Shown one piece after another: positions 57,914-64,000 of a stretch of 64,000 nt of DNA. Source of the DNA: an uncultured Chiayiivirga sp. (GTDB lineage Bacteria > Pseudomonadota > Gammaproteobacteria > Xanthomonadales > Xanthomonadaceae); the NCBI GenBank assembly GCA_934525595.1, contig CAKSZJ010000009.1:1-64000 (forward strand). The letters are read 5' to 3'. The translations under genes were made by a program, and so were the position numbers. Numbering within the stretch: the stretch's first letter is position 1; the number at the start of each line of letters is the position of its first letter. The notes under the pieces are model-generated. The model made no database searches, was not told where the DNA came from, and saw nothing but the letters and a program-made list of their open reading frames with translations.

Positions 57914-58855
57914 ATGCGCGGCTCCGACCCGAAGGATGCGCTGCTGTGGCTGCCGCCCTGGGCGGCGCTGCGCGAGCAGCTGGGCAGGCCGATGGCGTTG
58001 CATCGGCTGGCCTGCCGCGCGGATGCGGAGTCGGTGCAGGCGGGCGAGGAGGCGCGCATCGCGCGCGCCTTCGACATCCTTCCGCGCGGACTGCCGGTGG
58101 CGGCGCTGACCCGTCAGCTCGACGCGGACGATGCGTCCGGCTGCACCTGGCTGCGCGCCGATCCGGGCTTCGTGCGCGCCGACATGGCCACGGTGCGGCT
58201 GTACGCCTGCGGCGACATGGATCTTTCGCAGGAGGAGTGCGAGGCCCTGCTGGCACCGCTCAAGCCGCTGTTCGGCGACGAGGGTTTCCCGATCTCCGCG
58301 CCGACGCCTTCGCGCTGGTACCTGTGCCTGCCGCACGAGAGCATCGTGCCGGCGTTCGACCCGCCGTCGGCGGTCATTGGCGACGACCTCTTCGCGCATA
58401 TGCCCGAGGGCGACGCGGGGCGGCGCTGGCGGCGGCTGATGAACGAGTCGCAGGTGATCCTGCACAACCATGAGGTCAATGCGCGCCGCGTGGCCCAGGG
58501 CAAGCTGCCGGTCAACACGCTGTGGTTCTGGGGCGCATCGCGCCCGCCCGACCACGTGCGCTGCGCACGCGCGCAGGTGCGCAGCGGCGACGTGCTGCTG
58601 CGCGCACTTTCCGCACGCGCCGGCGTGGACTTCAGCACCGATGCGCAGGCCGCCACCTTGCCGCCCGGTGCGCTTGCGGATCTGCGCGATGTGGCCGATG
58701 CGACGCTGCTCGACGCGCACTGGATCGCACCGCTGACGGCGCGCGCGGCGCGCGGCGAGCTGGGCGGCGTCACGCTGGATTTTGGCGATGGGCTGATCCT
58801 GCGCTGGCGTCCGGCGTACCGCTGGCGGTTCTGGCGTGCGCGGATGCCGGGGTGA
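57914..58855 (+). CDS. rpfE: RpfE-like protein
   Basis: This 313-residue protein has no catalytic motif I can name. Family-like parts are the N-terminal ALLWLPPWAALREQLGRP, the middle SRWYLCLP and LMNESQVILHNHEVN, and PVNTLWFWGA in the second half. Gene order recJ-rpfE-greA-carB-carA is that of the Xanthomonas campestris rpf cluster, where rpfE mildly affects extracellular enzymes and polysaccharide. Homologues are often auto-annotated as phosphoglycerate mutase, for which I see no catalytic residues. It lies 9 bp after greA and 5 bp before recJ. The DSF genes rpfF, rpfC and rpfG are not in this window. Confidence 0.78.
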   Translation: MRGSDPKDALLWLPPWAALREQLGRPMALHRLACRADAESVQAGEEARIARAFDILPRGLPVAALTRQLDADDASGCTWLRADPGFVRADMATVRLYACGDMDLSQEECEALLAPLKPLFGDEGFPISAPTPSRWYLCLPHESIVPAFDPPSAVIGDDLFAHMPEGDAGRRWRRLMNESQVILHNHEVNARRVAQGKLPVNTLWFWGASRPPDHVRCARAQVRSGDVLLRALSARAGVDFSTDAQAATLPPGALADLRDVADATLLDAHWIAPLTARAARGELGGVTLDFGDGLILRWRPAYRWRFWRARMPG

Positions 58856-58860
58856 GCCGG

Positions 58861-60597
58861 ATGAGCGTGGCCTCGGGCATGCGGATTCGCCGCCGTGCCG
58901 TAGTGGATTCGTCGTTCTGGCCCGATGCCGTCCATCCGGTCCTTCGACGCGTCTATGCTGCACGCGGCGTGACCGATCCGGCTCAGATAAGCCATCGCCT
59001 GGGCGGGTTGGCACCGCCGGATGGGCTGCAGGGGCTCGACCACGCGGTCGAACTTCTGGACGAGGCGATCGCGTCCGACTGGCGCATCTGCGTCGTCGGT
59101 GATTTCGATGCCGACGGCGCGACCGGCACTGCGGTGGCGGTGCGCGGGCTGCGCGCGCTGGGCGCGCGACGGGTGTTCCACCGCGTGCCGCACCGCCTGC
59201 GCCACGGCTATGGCCTCTCGGTGGGGCTGGTGGGCGAACTGGCGGTCGATCCTCCCGATCTGGTCATCACGGTCGACAGCGGTATCGCCTGCATCGACGG
59301 CGTGGCGGCCGCGCGCGCGGCCGGCATGCGCGTCATCGTCACCGATCACCACTTGCCCGGCGCACGGCTGCCGGCGGCCGATGCCATCGTCAACCCGAAT
59401 GCGCCAGGGGACGGTTTCCCCAGCAAGGCGCTGGCCGGTGTCGGCGTGGTGTTCTACCTGCTGCTTGCGCTGCGCGCGCAGCGGCGCAGGCGCGGCGCTT
59501 TTCCCGCCGGCGCCGAGCCGGATCTTTCCAGCCTGCTCGACCTCGTGGCCGTGGGCACCGTGGCCGACATGGTGCCGCTCGATGCCAACAACCGCATCCT
59601 CGTCAGTGCCGGCCTCAGGCGCCTGCGCGGCAACGCCGGACAGCCGGGCCTGCGCGCCCTTCTGCAGGTCGCAGGGCGCGAGCACGCCCGCCTGACCTGT
59701 GCGGATCTGGGTTTCGCGGTGGGGCCGCGCATCAATGCCGCGGGGCGGCTGGAGGACATGGCGCTGGGCATCGAGTGCCTGCTTGCGGACGACGAGGCGC
59801 AGGCGCTGCAGCTGGCGACCCGTCTTGACGCGATCAACCGCGAACGCCGTGCCCTGCAGGAAGAGATGCTGCAGCAGGCCGAGGCGCTCGCGGCCGGTTG
59901 CATCGCCGCCATCGATGCCGGCAGCGATGGCGAGAGCGCGCTGTGCGTGTACGACGAGGGGTGGCATCCCGGCGTGGTCGGCCTGGTGGCCTCGCGCCTG
60001 AAGGATCGCGTGCATCGCCCGGTGATTGCCTTTGCGCCGGGCGGCGAAGACGGCCTGTTGCGTGGCTCGGCGCGTTCGATCGCCGGTTTCCACATCCGCG
60101 ACGCACTTGCCGACGTGGCTTCCGCACATCCGGGAATGATTGCGCGCTTTGGCGGACACGCGATGGCGGCCGGCCTGAGCCTTGCGCCCGAGCGTCTCGG
60201 CGCCTTCCGCGATGCCTTCCTCGCGCTGGCTGGGGCGCGTCTGGACGCCACCCTCCTGCAGCAGGAGATATTGACCGACGGCGCGCTCGCGCCGCAGGAC
60301 ATGAGCCGCGCGCTGGCGGAGGAAATCCGCGACGGCGGCCCCTGGGGCCAGGGCTTCCCCGAGCCGCTGTTCGACGACGAGTTCCTTGTTGCAGGCTGGC
60401 GTCCGGTGGGCAGCGGCCACCTCAAGCTGCAGCTGCGCCACGCCGGTTCGGGCCATCCCATCGACGCCATCCACTTCGGCGGTTTCGACGGTACGCCTCC
60501 GGCGTCACGCCTGCACCTGGCCTATCAGCTTGAAACCGACGACTTCCGCGATCGCTGTGGAGTGCAGCTTCTGGTGCGGCATCGCTTCGAGGCGTGA
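58861..60597 (+). CDS. recJ: Single-stranded-DNA-specific exonuclease RecJ
   Basis: This 578-residue 5'-to-3' exonuclease has the phosphoesterase motifs DFDADG at 81-86, the DHH motif at 162-164 (VTDHHLPG), SLLDLVAVGTVADMVP, and the DHHA1 domain ending GGHAMAAGL. A C-terminal OB-like region follows. RecJ acts in mismatch repair and in RecFOR recombination. It is the last gene of the carA-carB-greA-rpfE-recJ unit, which converges on mgtE. Confidence 0.96.
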   Translation: MSVASGMRIRRRAVVDSSFWPDAVHPVLRRVYAARGVTDPAQISHRLGGLAPPDGLQGLDHAVELLDEAIASDWRICVVGDFDADGATGTAVAVRGLRALGARRVFHRVPHRLRHGYGLSVGLVGELAVDPPDLVITVDSGIACIDGVAAARAAGMRVIVTDHHLPGARLPAADAIVNPNAPGDGFPSKALAGVGVVFYLLLALRAQRRRRGAFPAGAEPDLSSLLDLVAVGTVADMVPLDANNRILVSAGLRRLRGNAGQPGLRALLQVAGREHARLTCADLGFAVGPRINAAGRLEDMALGIECLLADDEAQALQLATRLDAINRERRALQEEMLQQAEALAAGCIAAIDAGSDGESALCVYDEGWHPGVVGLVASRLKDRVHRPVIAFAPGGEDGLLRGSARSIAGFHIRDALADVASAHPGMIARFGGHAMAAGLSLAPERLGAFRDAFLALAGARLDATLLQQEILTDGALAPQDMSRALAEEIRDGGPWGQGFPEPLFDDEFLVAGWRPVGSGHLKLQLRHAGSGHPIDAIHFGGFDGTPPASRLHLAYQLETDDFRDRCGVQLLVRHRFEA

Positions 60598-60652
60598 TGC
60601 GGACTGCTGAGAAAACCGGGAGTTCTGCGCACGGCGCGTGATGGCCCGGGCG

Positions 60653-62014
60653 TCAACCCAGCAGCACCAGCGTCGACAGCCCCAGGAAGGTGAAGAAGCC
60701 CAGGGAGTCGGTCAGCGCCGTGAGGAATATCCCGCTGCCCAGCGCCGGGTCGAAGCCCATGCGCTTGAGCAGCAGCGGAATCGTCACGCCCACCATCGCG
60801 GCGAGCAGGAGATTGGCGGTCAGCGCCACGAAGATCACCAGTGACAGGCCCACGCTCCTGAACCAGGCGAACACGATCAGGCCCAGCACCGCGCCCATGA
60901 GCAGCCCGTTGAACAGCGCCACGCGCAGTTCCTTCCACAGCAGGATCATCACGTTGGACGCGCCCACCTGTCCCAGCGCCAGCCCGCGGATGGTGAGCGC
61001 CAGCACCTGGGTTCCGGCATTGCCGCCCAGGCCGGCAACCATCGGCATGAGCACCGCGAGCGCCACCAGCTGGTCGATCGTGTCCTCGAACTGGCCGACC
61101 ACGTTGGCGGCGACGAAGGCGGTGCACAGGTTCACGAACAGCCACACCAGCCGGCGGCGCATCGCGCGCCATACCGGACTGAACAGATCCTCGTCCTCGC
61201 CCAGACCGGCCGCGCCAAGCGCCTGGTGCTCGGCCTGCTCGCGGATGATGTCCACCACGTCGTCGATGGTGATGCGGCCGAGCAGGATGTTGTTCTCGTC
61301 CACCACCGGGGCCGAGACCCAGTCGTGGTCGGAGAACTGGTTGGCCACCTCGCGCTCGCTGGTGCCCGCAGGGATGGCCGACTGCTCGTCGTCGAGCAGC
61401 TCGTTGATCGGCGTCGATGCCTCGTGGGTAAGCAGCGCGGTGAGCGAGACCCGGCCCAGGTACTGATGCCGGCGGCTGACGGCGAACAGGTAGTCGGTGT
61501 GGTCGGGCAGCTCGCCGCGCAGGCGCAGGTAGCGCAGCACCACGTCCACCGTGGTGTCGGCGCGCACCGTCACCACGTCGGGATTCATCAGGCGTCCCGC
61601 GGTGCCTTCCGGGAACGAGAGCACCTGTTCGAGACGATCGCGGTTCTCGCGGTCCATCGCGCGCAGGACTTCCTCGATCACCTGGTCGGGGAGGTCTTCG
61701 GCGATGTCGGCGAGGTCGTCGATGTCGAGGTCTTCGACCGCGGCGACCAGTTCGTCCGGATCCATCTCCGCGATCAGGCTTTCACGCACGTCCTCGCCGA
61801 CGTGGACCAGCACCTCGCCGTCGTCTTCCGGATCGACCAGCCCCCACACCAGGGAACGCTTGGGCGTAGGCAGGGACTCGAGAAGGTTGGCGATCTCGGC
61901 CGGCGAAAGCGTGTTGATCAGGCGCCGCACCGGCCCCAGCCGGCCGGTGTCGAGCGCGTCCGAAAGCAGCCGCAGCTGCCGGGCGGTCCTGTCGTGGCGG
62001 GAGGCGTCGGCCAT
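60653..62014 (-). CDS. mgtE: Magnesium transporter MgtE
   Basis: This 453-residue MgtE channel has an N-terminal superhelical domain (about 20-130), a CBS pair (about 130-265) that senses Mg2+, and five membrane helices (about 285-453) with the ion-path segment PMVAGLGGNAGTQ. Mg2+ binding between the N and CBS domains closes the channel. The start at 62014 is preferred because the upstream extension is Arg/Pro-rich and not conserved. It is convergent with recJ. Confidence 0.95.
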   Translation of the reverse strand: MADASRHDRTARQLRLLSDALDTGRLGPVRRLINTLSPAEIANLLESLPTPKRSLVWGLVDPEDDGEVLVHVGEDVRESLIAEMDPDELVAAVEDLDIDDLADIAEDLPDQVIEEVLRAMDRENRDRLEQVLSFPEGTAGRLMNPDVVTVRADTTVDVVLRYLRLRGELPDHTDYLFAVSRRHQYLGRVSLTALLTHEASTPINELLDDEQSAIPAGTSEREVANQFSDHDWVSAPVVDENNILLGRITIDDVVDIIREQAEHQALGAAGLGEDEDLFSPVWRAMRRRLVWLFVNLCTAFVAANVVGQFEDTIDQLVALAVLMPMVAGLGGNAGTQVLALTIRGLALGQVGASNVMILLWKELRVALFNGLLMGAVLGLIVFAWFRSVGLSLVIFVALTANLLLAAMVGVTIPLLLKRMGFDPALGSGIFLTALTDSLGFFTFLGLSTLVLLG

Positions 62015-62126
62015 CGGGCGCTCCGGGAGTGGAAGGAAAGCGGACTTCGCTGCGGGCCGCCGCCGGTGGCGCATTATCCTAGCCCGGCGGCGGTGCAGGC
62101 CAGCCCCGTCGCGTCGCGCGGCACCT

Positions 62127-62366
62127 TCAGTCGCGCTGTGCGGGCGAAGGCGCGCGGTGTGGCACCGGATCCAGCCCGCCTTCGCACAGCGGCTGGCAGC
62201 GCGCGAGCCGCTTGATCGCGAGCCAGCCACCGCGCAGGTGGCCGTGCACCTGGATGGCCTCGATGGCGTACATCGAGCAGCTGGGATGGAAGCGGCAGTG
62301 CTGCCCCAGCAGCGGACTGATGAAGCGCTTGTAGCCGCGCAGCAGCGCGATGACCGGAGAATTCAT
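62127..62366 (-). CDS. yidD: Membrane protein insertion efficiency factor YidD
   Basis: The 79-residue protein has the YidD signature [19 protein letters not shown] with conserved Cys residues ([11 protein letters not shown]) and a basic amphipathic N-terminus. YidD aids YidC-dependent insertion. It normally sits in rpmH-rnpA-yidD-yidC; here it stands alone between mgtE and dksA. An ATG at 62366 is the only sensible start. Confidence 0.92.
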   Translation of the reverse strand: MNSPVIALLRGYKRFISPLLGQHCRFHPSCSMYAIEAIQVHGHLRGGWLAIKRLARCQPLCEGGLDPVPHRAPSPAQRD

Positions 62367-62481
62367 GGAGGGACGCGCCGGGATGCGGATTCCCGCCCGC
62401 GGCGCGCTTGCCGCTTTGGGGGGACTAGGCTATAACACGCGACCACTCGTGCTCAACGACGATTCTCCGGGGGCCTCCACC

Positions 62482-63453
62482 GTGGCAACGAAAGCGACAG
62501 CGTCTGATCGATCTCCCGCCAAGGCGGCTGCGAAGGCCGGCAAGGCCGTCAAGAAGCCCGCTGCCCGGCCCGTGGCCAAGGCTGTCGCGAAGAAGGCGAC
62601 GGCCGGCGCGGCGGCGAAAAAGACCGTCGTGAAGGCGCCGGTCGCGAAGAAGGCGGCGGTGAAGAAGGCCGCTGCGAAGGCGCCGCCGGCGAAGAAGGCC
62701 CCGCCGGCGAAGAAGGTCGGCGGCACGCCGGCCAGCGCCATCAAGCGCGTCGCCGAATCGCTGGTGCGCCTGGTCAAGCCGAAGGCTGCCGCGACCAAGG
62801 CCGTCCCCACCAAGGCATCGAAGACCGGGAGCGCTGGCAAGGCCGCGGCCAGGCCGGCATCCCGCACCACTGGAAATACCCGCAAGGCGACCGTCGCGCC
62901 GGCCAAGGCCGCGCCGGCAAAGACCGTCGTGCAAACCCCTGCAAGGAAGAAGATGACCCACGCTGCACCGCAAACCGCCAAGGCCAGGACGCCTGTGGCG
63001 GCACCTCCCGCCGCCGATTCCGGCACAGCCATCCTGCCCGACCGTCCCGACCTGCCGATGGGCTATCGCCCCAAGCCGGGTGAGGAGTACATGAGCCCCG
63101 AGCAGCTCGAGTATTTCCGCCAGAAGCTCATGAAATGGCGCGCGGACCTGGTCGAGGAATCGCAGCAGACCATCGACAACCTGCGCGAGGAAGTGCGCGA
63201 CGTCGGTGACGACGCCGAGCGCGCCACGCGCGAGACGGAAAATTCACTCGAACTGCGCACCCGCGATCGCTATCGCAAGCTGATCTCCAAGATCGACAAG
63301 GCGCTCAAGCGCATTGAGGAGGGCGATTACGGCTACTGCGAGGAAACCGGCGAGGAAATCGGCCTGGAGCGCCTGGAGGCGCGCCCCATCGCCACCCTGA
63401 GCTTCGACGCGCAGGAGCGCTGGGAGCACCGCCAGAAGCTGATGGGCGACTGA
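62482..63453 (+). CDS. dksA: RNA polymerase-binding factor DksA with a long basic N-terminal arm
   Basis: The C-terminal 150 residues are DksA: the coiled coil with tip residues in DVGDDAERATRE, then SLELRTRDRYRKLISKID, then the globular end. DksA binds in the RNA polymerase secondary channel and amplifies ppGpp effects. The finger has only one of the four Cys of E. coli DksA: C286 in YGYCEETGEEIG, with Thr, Ser and Ala at the others, so zinc is probably not bound. The first roughly 170 residues are Lys/Ala/Pro-rich (AKKA and PAKKA repeats), like a histone H1 tail and unlike ordinary 150-residue DksA. The start is GTG at 62482. Confidence 0.9.
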   Translation: MATKATASDRSPAKAAAKAGKAVKKPAARPVAKAVAKKATAGAAAKKTVVKAPVAKKAAVKKAAAKAPPAKKAPPAKKVGGTPASAIKRVAESLVRLVKPKAAATKAVPTKASKTGSAGKAAARPASRTTGNTRKATVAPAKAAPAKTVVQTPARKKMTHAAPQTAKARTPVAAPPAADSGTAILPDRPDLPMGYRPKPGEEYMSPEQLEYFRQKLMKWRADLVEESQQTIDNLREEVRDVGDDAERATRETENSLELRTRDRYRKLISKIDKALKRIEEGDYGYCEETGEEIGLERLEARPIATLSFDAQERWEHRQKLMGD

Positions 63454-63470
63454 GGCCCGGCCGCATCATC

Positions 63471-63495
63471 GAAAGGGCGCCGACGGCGCCCTTTC
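63471..63495 (+). terminator. Bidirectional terminator between dksA and ppx
   Basis: The perfect 11-bp stem GAAAGGGCGCC/GGCGCCCTTTC (loop GAC) is followed by weak T content on the plus strand. It lies 18 bp after the dksA stop and overlaps the end of ppx, so it may serve both convergent genes. Confidence 0.7.
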
Positions 63496-64000
63496 ACTCC
63501 GTGTCGCTGACGCAGAGCTCCAGCCCCACCTCCGCCAGATCCTCGCGCTCGGTCGCAAGGTCGGCGCGCGCCAGCGCGTGCCCGGCCAGCCAGGCGCGCG
63601 GGATCGCGAGCCGGACCCGGGCCCCGCTCGCATGCAGGCCCAGGCTGGGCGGCTCGGTGGCGTGGCTGCGGCACAGCAGGATGGCAAGGCGCAGCAGCAC
63701 GGCGCTGCGCAGCGCCGCGCCCGCGGTGCGCCCCGACAGGCCCGACAGCAGGCTGCGCGACAGGCCGCGGCGCTGGCAGCGCACCAGCGCCGCCAGCACC
63801 GTCTGCTCCTGACGCGAAAAGCCGTCGATGTCGGAGTTGGCGATGACGTAGGCCGCGTGCTTCTGGTGCTGGCTGTGCGAGATGGCCAGGCCCAGCTCGT
63901 GCAGGCGCGCGGCCCAGCCGAGCATGAGGCGGTCGTCGTCGTCCAGTTCCCAGGCGTCCCGCACCTGGTCGAACAGGACCAGCGCCATGGATTCCACCCG
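63494..64000 (-). CDS. ppx: Exopolyphosphatase (Ppx/GppA family), 3' part only
   Basis: The window holds the last 168 or so codons; the gene continues beyond the right edge. The visible part is the C-terminal helical HD-like domain of Ppx (LMLGWAARLHELGLAISHSQHQ, then HAAYVIANSDIDGFSRQEQ), which in Ppx/GppA proteins contributes to binding polyphosphate or pppGpp. The N-terminal ASKHA ATPase domain is not visible. The neighbourhood with dksA links two stringent-response functions. Confidence 0.85.
   Translation of the reverse strand, partial: RVESMALVLFDQVRDAWELDDDDRLMLGWAARLHELGLAISHSQHQKHAAYVIANSDIDGFSRQEQTVLAALVRCQRRGLSRSLLSGLSGRTAGAALRSAVLLRLAILLCRSHATEPPSLGLHASGARVRLAIPRAWLAGHALARADLATEREDLAEVGLELCVSDTE

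Overview
The window is a high-GC, gene-dense chromosomal segment from a gammaproteobacterium. The best fit is the Xanthomonadales/Lysobacterales. Supporting this are the order asd-fimV-truA-trpF, an rpfE homologue inside carA-carB-greA-rpfE-recJ (part of the Xanthomonas rpf-cluster neighbourhood), a large Oar-type TonB receptor, a DksA with a Lys/Ala-rich N-terminal arm, and the classical gammaproteobacterial order initiator tRNA-rimP-nusA-infB-rbfA-truB. No genus is claimed. No transposase, integrase, phage gene or CRISPR array was seen. Most of the window is core housekeeping DNA.

Layout. 0-5.4 kb: rnk, oxyR, an NlpC/P60 lipoprotein, slyD and a secreted S9 peptidase. 5.4-5.9 kb: a non-coding array of paired REP elements, with a second pair at the left edge of the window. 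5.9-13.5 kb: a DUF502 membrane protein, a BtuB-like TonB receptor interrupted in frame by a 234-bp miniature element, trhO, a Cdd1-type helix-hairpin-helix protein, a CorA-family channel, a DUF4442 protein, a CnoX-like thioredoxin and a DUF998 protein. 13.5-16.8 kb: a decayed locus holding four gene fragments (3' end of a haem ABC ATPase, 5' part of a YncE-like protein, an unidentified 3' end, and the barrel end of an autotransporter). 16.9-18.2 kb: a membrane Ser/Thr kinase.

18.3-25.2 kb, all on the minus strand: prmB-aroC, asd, fimV, truA-trpF. 25.3-32.1 kb on the plus strand: SCO protein, psd, pilZ, a YgfX-like protein, lolC/E-lolD-comEC. 32.1-41.6 kb, mostly minus: sbcB and a REC-REC-PAS-GGDEF-EAL protein, a TraB-family protein, the agmatine-to-putrescine pair aguA-aguB, rpmJ, a divergent HemJ-like protein and a cyclophilin. 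41.7-48.1 kb: the translation/transcription operon headed by tRNA-fMet, with two terminator hairpins in its leader. 48.2-52.8 kb: tRNA-Thr(CGU), MarC and the Oar receptor. 53.0-60.6 kb: carA-carB-greA-rpfE-recJ. 60.6-64.0 kb: mgtE, yidD, dksA and the 3' end of ppx.

Many neighbours are tightly coupled by 4-base start/stop overlaps (prmB/aroC, truA/trpF, SCO/psd, ygfX/lolC, the GGDEF gene/sbcB, carB/greA). The most unusual things here are structural rather than a new gene system: the miniature inverted-repeat element inserted in frame in a receptor, the REP pairs whose two stems carry compensatory changes, and the deletion-scarred haem/autotransporter locus.
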